A stretch of 64,000 nucleotides of DNA from Pinguiococcus pyrenoidosus. Its lineage: Eukaryota > Sar > Pinguiophyceae > Pinguiochrysidales > Pinguiochrysidaceae. Below the pieces are notes generated by a model. That model did not search any database and had not been told where the DNA came from. It saw nothing but the letters and a program-made list of their open reading frames with translations. Shown here in pieces: positions 54,314 through 64,000 of this stretch; positions within the stretch are counted from its first letter, which is position 1; every line of letters begins with the position of its first letter. The position numbers were made by a program, and so were the translations under genes. The stretch lies in assembly GCA_019677205.1 (NCBI GenBank), contig JAAMXY010000052.1, positions 1 through 64,000 on the forward strand, written 5' to 3'.

Positions 54314-55996
54314 TCAGCGTCGCCAGCACCTATCGTCGTTGGGAAAGATCAGGAAGGAGCATACCCTGCGGAGGAGCTCGGGATGGAGCCGGGCCAGGAG
54401 GCAGTCCTGCTCGGGATGTTTGTGGTGGCCAGCCCAGACCAGGTGGCCGGCCTTGTTCCAGAAGTTGCTCTTGCTAAATTGAGCAACGGCTGCCCGAGCA
54501 GCGGCCGAATCCACCAGCACATCCTGCGGCAGCAAGGAGAGGTTGACGTTCCCACTGGGAATGTTCATGATGTGGATGCAGCCTTCGTTCTGGCTGCCAA
54601 TCTGGTCCGGCAGCTGCACGCCGTGCTGCAGGGTCTCCTCAACTCTTGGCCCCATGCGCTCGTAGTAATTCATCGCTTCCAGACTATCGGACGTGCAGCT
54701 GCGCATGCCGACCTTCGGATAGACGTGCATGGTCGCGGTCGCCAGGGTCTCGCCGCACAGGCTCATCTCCGCGATTTGCTCGCAGCTGAGCGACCCCTTC
54801 AGGAAGCGATTGAAGATGCAGGCCCCAACATGCCTTGCCCGCCACTTCCTCAGCAACAGCCGACCAAACAGTTCCTTGATTTCCGAGGCCTCCAGAAGCC
54901 CAGTCGCGTCTGCCCGTAGGAAGGTCATCAGCAGGCGCTTCAGCTCCCGCGGCTTGGTCGATACGACATACTCCCGGATGTGCGCTTCGAGGCCGTCTGA
55001 CCAGCTGTTCGGGTCTGCGCAGGGATTCGGCTCGAGATCCGCCTCGTCAAAGGTCTGCAAGGTCCGCAGGATGGTCTCCATGCTCACGAGGAAGGGACCA
55101 CCCGGCAGGTGCGGCCCCGTGGGCGTTGCGGAAGGCTTCGAGTCCCCATCACCTCCGCTCTGCTGCGCTTCTCCGGCGCTGGGCTTCCCGTCCTGCCGTG
55201 GAAGGTCAGGCACAAGCAGCAGAGACTCGTCCAGCTCGGCCCCTGTTCTCCGGAGGGCGAGTTCCCGGAGGGAGGCCAGCATCTGGCGCAAATCCTCCCG
55301 CGCTCCGAGCAGCGCGAGCCCCGTGCGGCCAGGCACGTTGCACACCATCGCACAGAGGGCAGGGCGCGCCCTCAGGTGCATGATGCTTGCCTTGAGATCC
55401 CGCTCGCCCTTGCGGAAGTGAAACGCCTTCATCCCGTCCTCCGCATGCACCGTCCAGTCTCCGCAGCGCTCCTCGGCCTCGGTCATGAGCGTTTCCACAA
55501 ACTCCTTGAAGGCCGCCGTCCGATCCCGGGTCGCGGCCTCTGGTCGCTCTCCGCCTCGGCCGAGCCCCCGGGAGGGGGCATGGCGGTGCAGGGCCTTGGC
55601 CGCATCTGCATTCGCGAACTTGCACATGTGCAGGCCCCCCGTGAGGGGTTCCACCCAGGCCGCGAGGATAACGACCACGCTGATGCAGCGGCCCCGCACG
55701 AGGAAGGTGCCCAGATTGGCCATCTGCTGGATGTTGACCACGTAGGCCACGTCCCCGGGCTGCACCGCCCCGCCGTTTCGAAAGTGCGGGACGAAAAGGA
55801 ACCTGGGATCTCCGCCGCCGTACGCGCCCATGCGCTTGCACATCTCTCGGTACCTCGGCTCGAAGAAGTTCAGGTCCACGGGGTCCCCGATGTTATCACA
55901 GAGCATGGCGCTGTACAAGAACGCCGGCAGCACATTGGGCTCGTTCTCGGACGCGGTCGGCGTGGGCGTGCCTTCCGAAGATCTGCGCATCTCCAT
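54314..55996 (-). CDS. LON-substrate-binding-domain protein
   Basis: Intronless, 560 residues, ATG at 55996. Residues about 20–115 resemble the Lon N-terminal/PUA-like domain (LPAFLYSAMLCDNIGDPVDL, then FFEPRYREMCKRM, then NLGTFLVRGRC), which in other proteins binds substrates of proteolysis or ubiquitination. The usual protease and ATPase parts are absent. The rest is helical without a recognised domain, with a Gly/Ser/Pro linker (about 275–300). The C-terminus (LLARLHPELLRRVCSFL) faintly resembles an F-box-like helix. A role in protein turnover is a guess from the domain only. Confidence 0.75.
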   Translation of the reverse strand: MEMRRSSEGTPTPTASENEPNVLPAFLYSAMLCDNIGDPVDLNFFEPRYREMCKRMGAYGGGDPRFLFVPHFRNGGAVQPGDVAYVVNIQQMANLGTFLVRGRCISVVVILAAWVEPLTGGLHMCKFANADAAKALHRHAPSRGLGRGGERPEAATRDRTAAFKEFVETLMTEAEERCGDWTVHAEDGMKAFHFRKGERDLKASIMHLRARPALCAMVCNVPGRTGLALLGAREDLRQMLASLRELALRRTGAELDESLLLVPDLPRQDGKPSAGEAQQSGGDGDSKPSATPTGPHLPGGPFLVSMETILRTLQTFDEADLEPNPCADPNSWSDGLEAHIREYVVSTKPRELKRLLMTFLRADATGLLEASEIKELFGRLLLRKWRARHVGACIFNRFLKGSLSCEQIAEMSLCGETLATATMHVYPKVGMRSCTSDSLEAMNYYERMGPRVEETLQHGVQLPDQIGSQNEGCIHIMNIPSGNVNLSLLPQDVLVDSAAARAAVAQFSKSNFWNKAGHLVWAGHHKHPEQDCLLARLHPELLRRVCSFLIFPNDDRCWRR

Positions 55997-57067
55997 CTTC
56001 AGAATTCCGCTTCGGCCGCAGCAGGATCCGCCTAGAATGGGCCGCCGAGCGACTCACAGCCTCTTCATGCCGAAAGCTGAGGCGCAGCGGACTCGTTGCC
56101 GACAACAACGTGGCGCCAAGCTGACAAACCCACCGCTGACATGGAGCGCAGCCAAGTTGTACGTCAACTCGGGGCCAAGTCGCTGTTGTGATCCTCCTGC
56201 CCAATTCGGGCATGCAATGCCGGAGCTGCAGCCAAAGATTACCATCGCGAAGGAAAGCCGAGGTAATGGCTTTCCGTTCGTGGCAAGAGCGAGAGATGAT
56301 TGGTCGCACAGAAGACAAATATCGGTAGTCGGAAAGAGGATGCCGGCGAAAACCGGACCACCGAGAAGGGTGTTGGCCAAAAGCGCCGAACAGCATCTTG
56401 GGGAGGTTGCACCGGCGTCTTGGGCCTGTTTCTTCTTCTTCTTCTTGCGGCTGCACATCTTGTGGACCTGGGCTCTCCACGCCTGTCTTCCCCACCTGCA
56501 GAATTCCCTTCGCCTTGTCCCTGGTCGGTGGACGGACAACATGTCGGCCCGCGGAGGATGGCTGGGGGGAACGCCACGTTAGAGTGGCTTGGGGCGAGGC
56601 AGCGGCCGGCAAGGTCAACTGCTGCTCAAGGCGAAACAAAAACACTTGTGTGCGTAAACCAAAACCAAAAAATTCAAGCAAGCGACGACGCCAATTCGAA
56701 GAAACACAACAACAACCCCAGCCTTGTGCCGCCAATTCATCGTCGCAAGATCTATCTTCGGAAGCTGTGAAAATACTTCAAAACTTCAAATTTCAGAGAA
56801 GAAAATGTGATCTCAGAGTATAGATCACGTCCTCACCCAGGAAACTAGTAATTTAAATTAAATAAATTAAATTAAATTCTTTAAAAATGGTTGTCGCGTG
56901 GACGGAGGTCCATTCCCTTCTTTCGAACCGAAGCGGCGCCACAAGTCTGCAAAGGGCCTTGCGGACGCCTCCTTGATGCTTCCATCACCTCGCATTCGGC
57001 TTTGTTCGCTATCGAGTCCGTGTGCTTCGAGTGAGCGAGCTTCTCTCAAGTCCCCGGAATCGCCAAC
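55997..57067. other. Divergent intergenic region
   Basis: 1.07 kb without a supported gene. An AT-rich patch lies at about 56760–56890, upstream of the LRR-like gene; short TTAAATTAAAT runs are seen there. Confidence 0.5.
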
Positions 57068-58600
57068 ATGAGCGCCCGGGCCAGAGGCCGGCGAAGACGC
57101 GGCAACCAGAACGGCGCCCCGCCCCCGAGGAGGTTCACGGACGATGAGATGGAGCGAGGCATGTACTACATCCACAAGAACGGGAATCTGACCCTCCTGG
57201 ACGCCGTGGAGTGCGTAACGAGCGCTCTGCCCCTCTGCGGCCGGGTGGTCCGCCTCACCACCGGCTTCAAGCGCGTGGAGGAAGCGGCGCTCCGGATCCT
57301 TTGGTTCGAGGGTTTACGCCACTTTCGAAGTCTCGTCCAGTTGCGCTTCCTGAACATCCCGGAGACTGGCATTTTGCCGGCCTTCCAGCTGGCGGAGAAG
57401 GCGCTGGAGTACTGCGAAGGCATCCAGGATGTCGAGATCTTCATTGACAATCGCGAGGAGCCGCCGACGGTGGGCGGCTACGGACGGCGCCGGAGGGCGG
57501 GTGGGAGAGGGGCGAACGACGAAGAGCGCACGAGCGTGCTGTCCTTCTTCAGCCCTCCGCCGCGGGGGCCGGTACCGCCGCCGCCGCCGGTCTGCGTGCG
57601 CGAGAAGGTTCGGCGGGGAGACATCGTGAGGGGCCAGGAGAACAATGCGCGTATCACGCTGCTGATCCACTCGGAAGGGTCTCTGGAGGCGCACCACCTG
57701 GATTTCCTTTCAGATCACGAGTCGCCTCAGTTCCAGCGGGTCCAGAGCCTTCAAGTCAGCAGCAAGCGAAGCACCGCGGAGACCGCCAGAGCCTTCACGC
57801 GAGCCCTGCCGTGCTTCCCACTTCTCAGCACCCTGTACTTGTACATCGAGGACATCGAGATCGAGAGCCTGCTGAGCGTGATAGAAGAGGGGTTGCTGCA
57901 GCGTCCAAACCTGCGAGAGCTTGGTATCTTTCGGAGGGTGAATCCTACCACGGAGGAAGCGGCTCAAATTGTCAATGCGATGAAGGAGCTTTTGCTGCCG
58001 GCGCTGGACCTGTTTCACGGAATCAAGCTCAGCGCTCATAAGGAGATCCTCCGGCTTCCAGACGAGCTCCGCGGCGCGGAGAATGATGCAGTGTTAGCTT
58101 ATCTTAGGCAGCTCCCGACGGACGGATGCAGACAGCTGTACCTGACCGAGGGGACGGCGTCTCGGGAGATGACGATGGCTGCCGTGGCGCGATACGGGAG
58201 AGCTCTGCGCTACGCACCAGAAGCTCTCAAGAGCGATAGGGAGGTTGTGTTGGGTGCGGTAGAATCCTCGGGCAATGGAGCGTTGCCCTGGGAAACGGAC
58301 ACCCTGGTCTGGGAGCAGTTGGAGAGTTATGTCGATCCGGAACTCGTCGTCAGCATGCGTGCTTGGTGCAGCGAGAAGCATGGCGAGGAAGAAGCGAAGT
58401 CCATGAGTTTCCAGGAAGTTCACGCACAGTTTGTGTCATACCCGGACGGGTCCGAGGAGGACCGCCAGAAGTTCCCGAACCTGGGATGGGTCTTCCTCCA
58501 GTCTTTGGAGCCGGAGCACCAATCGCAGTCAGGGGAAGCAGCAAATCTAGATGACGTGACCGACGGGAGTGCCGACCAAGATCAGAAGGAAGCGCGGTAG
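57068..58600 (+). CDS. LRR-like protein with DUF4116-like segment
   Basis: Intronless, 510 residues, ATG 57068 after a typical GCCAAC context. The N-terminus is Arg/Gly-rich. Residues about 40–330 show irregular leucine-rich strand–helix units (VVRLTTGFKRVEEAALRIL, FPLLSTLYLYIEDIEIESLL, RPNLRELGIFRR), interrupted by a low-complexity Pro/Arg insert (about 140–180). Residues about 375–405 (YGRALRYAPEALKSDREVVL) match the DUF4116 repeat that is common in protist proteins. The acidic tail is disordered. Probably an intracellular scaffold; partner unknown. Confidence 0.75.
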   Translation: MSARARGRRRRGNQNGAPPPRRFTDDEMERGMYYIHKNGNLTLLDAVECVTSALPLCGRVVRLTTGFKRVEEAALRILWFEGLRHFRSLVQLRFLNIPETGILPAFQLAEKALEYCEGIQDVEIFIDNREEPPTVGGYGRRRRAGGRGANDEERTSVLSFFSPPPRGPVPPPPPVCVREKVRRGDIVRGQENNARITLLIHSEGSLEAHHLDFLSDHESPQFQRVQSLQVSSKRSTAETARAFTRALPCFPLLSTLYLYIEDIEIESLLSVIEEGLLQRPNLRELGIFRRVNPTTEEAAQIVNAMKELLLPALDLFHGIKLSAHKEILRLPDELRGAENDAVLAYLRQLPTDGCRQLYLTEGTASREMTMAAVARYGRALRYAPEALKSDREVVLGAVESSGNGALPWETDTLVWEQLESYVDPELVVSMRAWCSEKHGEEEAKSMSFQEVHAQFVSYPDGSEEDRQKFPNLGWVFLQSLEPEHQSQSGEAANLDDVTDGSADQDQKEAR

Positions 58601-58971
58601 GTTGAGAAGCTACAGCGTCTGGAGGAGCAGCAGCTGAGCGCACAGCTTTCGAGAAAGAACCAGTGGGCATTCGTGTTATGGAGGTGACGTGGCGAAAGGC
58701 ATGAAGAGCTTCACATTCACTTTCTGCGGGAAGCACGACAGACATCATTGCGAAAGCTGCTTGCTCTGTTGTCCATGTCTATATAACGGCACGGCTTGTC
58801 TAAGACTTGCGCCTTGTCCTTCTCACACTGGGAAGCGGGAGGACCGTGAGCATTCCTTCACGACCTCCCTTGCCTGATCTGCTCTGCACGCCCTGCTTCG
58901 CTTTCTGCGCGTCGTCTTCCTTTCTGCTCTGGCTCCGTCAGAGTCTGTCTACTCTAGTCTGAGCATCTGAT
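58601..58971. other. Convergent intergenic region
   Basis: 371 bp between two stop codons. No gene seen. Confidence 0.5.
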
Positions 58972-61900
58972 CTACATCTCCAGCGAAGTGTACAGATTCT
59001 CGAGCAGGTCCGTCGGCACCCTCAAAATGAAGCCATGGTCTTCGTTGCTGTTCCCGTTGTTGCGCACCTTGACCACGACGTCGTTGCCGCCCTTCAACAG
59101 CACGACATTCACCGTCATCAAGCGGCCGGGCACTGGCGCCTGGCAGCTCTGGATGGTCGCGTAGCGGACGCCGTTCACCCACAGCACCGCCCCGTCGTCT
59201 GCCACGAAGCTCAGCTCCACCTCGCGCAAGACGTCGGAATGAAGCTTCACGCGCGCGTAGCCCTCCATGTCGGGCTGTGCGCAGTATTTGCAGCACTCCT
59301 GGCGCAGCTGCTGCGCCAGGTCGACATGGTCCCGATGCCGCGGGCAGCCACCCACACTGCAGCACGGCAGCTGCGCGTATCCGTTGCCCAGGTACGGCTT
59401 CCAGTCGCAGGGGGCATTGGAGGCGAGGTGTGCGTCGTCCTCGGCCGTGTTGGTGCTGTTCACCATGTTGAACCGGCACGTGCCCGAGAAGCTCGCCGGC
59501 GTCAAGTCGGACACCAGCCAGTGCAGGATGGCGCCGTTGCTGGCGAAGTCGTCGTTCACGAAGCTGCCACCGCTGACCTCGGCGCTGTTGCCGCCCCACA
59601 CCTTGTACTGGGTACCCGGGCAGCCATTGAACACAAAGCGCGCGGTCGTGGCATCTTCGGGGCTGGCGGTCGGCCTGTCGCTGGCACCGACCGTCGGCGA
59701 AGCCGTGGGCGTCGAAGTGGGGACGTCGGTAATCACGGTGGGTAGCAAGCCACCAGCCCTGGTCGGAACCGCCGTCGGGATGCTCGTCGGTACGTAGGAC
59801 GGGAACACGGTCAGTTCGGCGCTGGGGCGGAACGTCGGCACCGCACTGGTAGGAAGGCCACTCGGTGCATCCGATGGTGACGCCGTCGGGAAGGACGATG
59901 GCGTCGCACTGGGCTTGCCAGAGGGCTCCATAGTCGTCGGGTTAGCACTGGGGTTGCCGGACGGCTGCGAAGTCGGAAGCATCGATGGCGTTGCACTTGG
60001 CTTGTTCGACGGCTCCAGCGTAGTGGGGAGGGCGCTGGGGTTGTCCGACGGCGCTCCAGTGGGAAATGCCGAGGGCGCCGCACTTGGTTTGTTCGTAGGT
60101 TCTAGGGTTGTGGGGAAAGCACTGGGGTTGCCGGATGGTTCCCCCGTCGGGAAATTGGACGGCGCCTCACTCGGTTGACCACTCGGTGCCGAAGACGGGA
60201 ACGCGGTCGGAGTGGCACTGGGGTTCGCAGATGGTTCCACCGTCGGGAAATCGGACGGCGCCTCACTCGGTTGACCACTCGGTGCCGAAGACGGGAACGC
60301 GGTCGGAGTGGCACTGGGGTTCGCAGATGGTTCCCCCGTCGGGAAATTGGACGGCGCTTCACTCGGTTGACCACTCGGTGCCGAAGAAGGGAACGCGGTC
60401 GGAGTGGCACTGGGGTTCGCAGATGGTTCCCCCGTCGGGAAATTGGACGGCGCTTCACTCGGTTGACCACTCGGTGCCGAAGACGGGAACGCGGTCGGAG
60501 TGGCACTGGGGTTCGCAGACGGCTCTTCAGTCGGATAGTTAGACGGCGCTTCGCTGGGCTGACTCGTCGGTTCGGGACTTGGCGCCACAGTGGGGAATGC
60601 CGATGGCATCGCCGACGGCGCAGCGGACGGCTCTCCAGTGGGGAATTGGCTTGGCATGGCCGTGGGGCCGCTGGGCTCGAGGCTGGGGAAGCCAGTCGGG
60701 TCCATGGACGGCGCGGCGGTGGGGTCAGTGCTGGGACCCAGCGACGGCAGCGGAGACGGGCCCGAGGATGGCACGTGCGACGGCGTGAGGCTTGGCAACT
60801 CCGTAGGCATCCAGCTCGGCGCTGCCGTCGGGTAGGCAGTCGGGATCTCGCTGGGCGCGGCGGTGGGTCCGGACGGCGCCGAACTTGGCATGCCGGTCGG
60901 GTAGGCAGTCGGGGCGGCCGTGGGCAAAGCACTGGGCTCAGCACTTGGCTGCAGCGTCGGAGCCGCGGATGGAAGAGCGCTGGGCTCCGTCGTTGGCTGT
61001 CCAGTTGGGTCGATCGTCGGTTGACTGCTCGGTGCCGTGGTCGGGTAAGCACTTGGCGCGAGGCTGGGCTGCGAGCTGGGCTCCGTCGTTGGCTGTCCAG
61101 TTGGCACAATGGTGGGTTGACCACTTGGGGACGGCGTCGGTGCGGCGCTCGGGTCGGCACTGGGCTGCGAGCTCGGCTCCGACGTCGGCTGTCCAGTTGG
61201 GTCGATCGTCGGTTGGCTGCTCGGTGCCGTGGTCGGGTAAGCACTTGGCGCGAGGCTGGGCTGCGAGCTGGGCTCCGTCGTTGGCTGTCCAGTCGGTGAC
61301 GACGTTGGCGGAGCGCTCGGGGACGGCGTCGGTGCGGCGCTCGGGTCGGCACTGGGCTGCGAGCTGGGCTCCGACGTCGGCTGTCCAGTTGGGTCGATCG
61401 TCGGTTGACTGCTCGGTGCCGTGGTCGGGTAAGCACTTGGCGCGAGGCTGGGCTGCGAGCTGGGCTCCGTCGTTGGCTGTCCAGTCGGTGACGACGTTGG
61501 CGGAGCGCTCGGGGACGGCGTCGGTACGGCGCTCGGGTCGGCACTGGGCTGCGAGCTGGGCTCCGACGTCGGCTGTCCAGTTGGGTCAATCGTCGGTTGA
61601 CTGCTCGGTACCGTGGTCGGGTAAGCACTTGGCGCGAGGCTGGGCTGCGAGCTGGGCTCCGTTGATGGCTCTCCAGAAGGTGACGACGTTGGCTCAGCAC
61701 TTGGGGAAGGCGACGGCGCCGAACTTGGCTCGGCGCTGGGCTCAGTACTGGGCTCCGATGTTGGCGCCTCGCTCGGCGCAGAAGACGGTTCAGCAGTTGG
61801 CTCCGTGCTCGGCTGCGTGCTGGGCTCCGCACTGGGCTCAGTACTGGGCTCCGATGTTGGCGCCTCGCTCGGCGCAGAAGACGGTTCAGCAGTTGGCTCC

Positions 61901-63038
61901 GTGCTCGGCTGCGCGCTGGGCTCCGCACTGGGCTGCGAGCTGGGCTCCGAGCTGGGCGCCGCAGACGGCGCACCACTGGGCACCACACTGGGCTCGGTGG
62001 TCGGCACTGTTGAGGGATGCGCGCTGGGCGTCGCACTGGGCTCTTGAGGCGCCTCGCTCGGCGCCGGGCTGGGTCCGCCACTGGGCGCTCCCGACGGCTC
62101 TGTCGACGGCTGTGGCGATGGTAGAGACGACGGCTCCACCGAGGGCGCCGTACTGGGCATCTCCGTGGCTTCCGGGTCGCACATCTGTGTACAGCCCTTG
62201 TAGGTGCGCAGGTCTTCCACGGCGTCCACGTCGGTGTCGCCGATGAATTCGGAGCGGATGCTGAACTCTGGCCAGTCCAGTTCGCCAGCTGCGAAGAACT
62301 GTGCGGCTCCGCTGGGCGAGGAGAAGCACAGCTTCATGCTCGCCTTCCGCGCCTGGAGACCCAAGCCGCTTCGGAACATGCAGAAGCCGCTGTGCGCGTT
62401 CCTGCACAGCTGATTGAACAGCCGATTGTCGCTGCGGCTGTAGCTCTCGTAGCCGAGCTCGCACTCCGTCTGGCTGGCGGCCAGCGCCAGCTCGCTGGTG
62501 CTGGACGTGCATGCGTCGGCCTTCTGGCCGGCGGTCCACTCGGCGTTGTTGAAGACGTCCAGCACCTCGCAGGACAGGCCGGTGAAGCTGCTCACGAGCG
62601 GGTTGTTGTTGTCGTCGTAGAGGCCCTCCACCGCCAGGCCGGTGATGCCTCCGCCGGTGCCGCAGGTCCGCTGCGCGGTCTCCGTCACGGTGACCAGGAC
62701 GCAGGTGTCTCCGCCGCAGAGCTGGTTCGCGCCGTGCACGCCGCAGCTCAGCGAGTCCGCCTGATCACAGGTTGCGTACTCGACGGTGATGTCGTAGCCA
62801 GTGTTCTTGGCCAGGCGGTTGAGGCGAAGATTGTAGATGGGAAGTCCGTCGTTCGGAGCGCACGTATCAACGAGGAGTCTCCGCTCCTCGGCGTCGGACC
62901 TAAGCGCACAGAGCATCGGGGACGTCAGCTCCAGTCCTGCTTGCATCTGGAGTCAGCTCGGCGTTCTGGAGCCACTTACGCCGCGGACGCCGGCGCCAAA
63001 GTGCCGAGAAGGCCGAAGAAGGCTATGAAGCGCTGCAT
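58972..63038 (-). CDS. Secreted PSxx-repeat cell-surface protein with Cys-rich N- and C-terminal domains
   Basis: 1328 residues from exons 63038–62980 and 62899–58972. The 80-nt intron (GTAAGT donor, GCTGAC branch-like site, CTTAG acceptor) attaches the signal peptide [20 protein letters not shown], which the long exon lacks. Residues about 20–260 form a Cys-rich globular region. A low-complexity core of some 830 residues is built from PSxx and PTxx tetrapeptides. The C-terminal 230 residues have eleven or so cysteines ([24 protein letters not shown]) and a beta-rich end with [17 protein letters not shown], reminiscent of carbohydrate-binding or PA14-like folds. PSxx-rich proteins of this type are abundant in ochrophyte secretomes. 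Wall or scale association is inferred. Confidence 0.88.
59660..62165 (-). repeat. Coding repeat array of PSxx tetrapeptides with 96- and 192-bp higher-order units
   Basis: Twelve-bp PSxx units organised into larger exact periods. Four copies of a 96-bp unit lie at about 60130–60513 (anchor positions 60149, 60245, 60341, 60437). Four copies at 192-bp spacing lie at about 61000–61690 (anchors 61037, 61229, 61421, 61613). A further 96-bp duplication is at 61741/61837. Confidence 0.9.
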
Positions 63039-64000
63039 GGCTCGCCTAGCAAGTGCAACCTCGCTCGCTTCAAGCGACTTCGCTCGCTTCAAGCGACTCC
63101 CACTGGAGAATGGGGCGGAGAGAGAGGCAGTGCCTTCGCAGCTCGGAAGGCAGCTGATGGGCAAAGGGCCAGGACGGCGGGGCGCGAGGCGTCTGCGCTT
63201 TAGCTGCTTCGGCGAGATTCTTGCTTATTAGGTCTCCCTGAGTTCCAAGGCGGCCCTCACGGCGTATAGCCGCTCAGGGAATCACGGAGACGAATGCCGG
63301 CAAGGTGAAGCCGCGCGGAAGGTGGAGGTGTTCACGGATGGGCCGCCTAGGTATAGCTACTTGTGGAAGGCTCCGACGGCGCTGCTGACGGGCCGCCGGC
63401 CATTGGCCCTTGAAGGGTTCAGGATCCCAGAACACGGATTTGCTTGGTGTACAATGTGACACCTAAGCTTCGCAAGCAGGCGTCGGATCCTTGAGCTCTC
63501 AGGTCCAGGTGGGACGCAGCGACGCTATTCCATGAGGGAAAAGGGTCTACGTCGCGGACACATCACGGCATCGGACGGCAACGCAGCGCGGAAGATCCCG
63601 GAAACCCTGCACTTAGCGGGACTTTCTCTCCCCCCGTGACGTCAGATGGCCAGGAAATTTGAGAAGGGGCAGCTAAAATAATCTTGTTGCATGGCATTCG
63701 TCCTACCAGGTTCGGACGGGTTGTGAATCAGTTTTGGACTGATTTCAATGCGTAGTGGAGCAAACTCTCGTATTGAATGCAAGAACTCCGCTGCGAAGCA
63801 CGCTTGAAATTCGAGAGGCTCTAGTTCCGGAGCACAAGCCATCACGACCGCAGGGACTTTCTTGGCATGCTCGCAACGAAGTTACGGCGTATAAGCGAGC
63901 ACCAATAGAGACGATGTTGTACACGGGAATCTTCGGCGAATTGGACTCGACTCTCGAACGGACGCAAACATGGACGACCCTTCAAGGACTTTTCTTCACC
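63039..64000. other. Right-end flank
   Basis: Upstream region of the PSxx gene to the window end. Short frames only; no domain or splice pattern supports a gene. Confidence 0.5.
63061..63098. repeat. Perfect 19-bp tandem duplication upstream of the PSxx gene
   Basis: TCGCTCGCTTCAAGCGACT occurs twice head to tail, 63061–63079 and 63080–63098, ending 22 bp before the start codon on the minus strand. Each copy contains a near-palindrome TCGCTT-C-AAGCGA. Confidence 0.85.

Noticed and set aside
60130-61690. CRISPR-like regular spacing of repeats
   Set aside because: The repeats are contiguous coding units of a eukaryotic protein, with no unique spacers.
60102-62246. Long open frames on both strands (up to 659 codons) across the PSxx array
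   Set aside because: A 12-bp repeat without stops is open in several frames. Only the minus frame has a signal peptide, PSxx composition and Cys-rich flanking domains.
62900-62946. ATG 62946 as start of the PSxx protein
   Set aside because: It would lack a signal peptide. The 80-nt intron 62900–62979 joins a perfect signal peptide in frame and removes these codons.
1-64000. Transposon or viral insertion
   Set aside because: No transposase, reverse transcriptase, integrase, long terminal repeat or capsid gene is recognisable; the simple repeats are microsatellites.

Overview
This window is nuclear DNA from a eukaryote, most likely a photosynthetic stramenopile (ochrophyte alga) or a close secondary-plastid relative. 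It is GC-rich and gene-dense. I could resolve 52 short GT–AG introns (50–204 nt, mostly 60–100), often with a CTAAC/CTGAC-like branch site. Three features point to a secondary plastid and ochrophyte-style secretome: a plastid-type bipartite presequence with an ASA-F cleavage motif (26194–26740), a PPR protein that begins with a signal peptide (21065–23227), and a large secreted PSxx-repeat protein of the ochrophyte cell-surface type (58972–63038). CEP104 (30699–33430) implies a ciliated or flagellated stage. The genus cannot be fixed from the sequence.

Layout. 0.5–6.6 kb: a large DDT/bromodomain/PHD/Tudor chromatin reader. 6.8–7.5 kb: a small ERICH2-like protein, divergent from the first ammonium transporter. 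8–12.2 kb: two tandem intronless ammonium transporters. 12.7–14.5 kb: a membrane-anchored haem peroxidase (minus). 15.7–19.7 kb: a secreted fucosyltransferase-like protein. 19.9–20.9 kb: an 80-residue orphan (minus) and a membrane cytochrome b5. 21.1–26.1 kb: divergent PPR protein and mitochondrial ABCB half-transporter. 26.2–27.8 kb: a plastid-targeted membrane protein and a Cys-rich surface protein (both minus). 28.2–30.5 kb: a Cwc2/RBM22 splicing factor with extra zinc-finger and WW modules. 30.7–33.4 kb: CEP104 (minus). 35–37.2 kb: an acidic disordered protein. 38.1–39.4 kb: an RP2/TBCC domain joined to a clathrin light chain. 39.6–42.2 kb: a GPR180/TMEM145-like receptor (minus). 42.6–52.8 kb: an 18-exon gene for a secreted protein of about 2969 residues, with some 22 Ig-like (SbsA/Big_5-type) repeats and TNFR-like Cys-rich modules. 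52.9–53.8 kb: PLGRKT homologue (minus). 54.3–56.0 kb: LON-domain protein (minus). 57.1–58.6 kb: LRR/DUF4116-like protein. 59.0–63.0 kb: PSxx-repeat protein (minus).

The genes do not form one pathway; this is ordinary mixed eukaryotic gene content. Themes that recur are nitrogen uptake (two AMTs), organelle targeting (plastid, mitochondrion), cilia and membrane traffic (CEP104, RP2–clathrin light chain), and large secreted or surface proteins. The most notable single item is the RP2/TBCC–clathrin light chain fusion. All exon models are hand-built from reading frame, splice consensus and family similarity; every multi-exon CDS given here closes in frame. No mobile element, CRISPR array, rRNA or tRNA was recognised.
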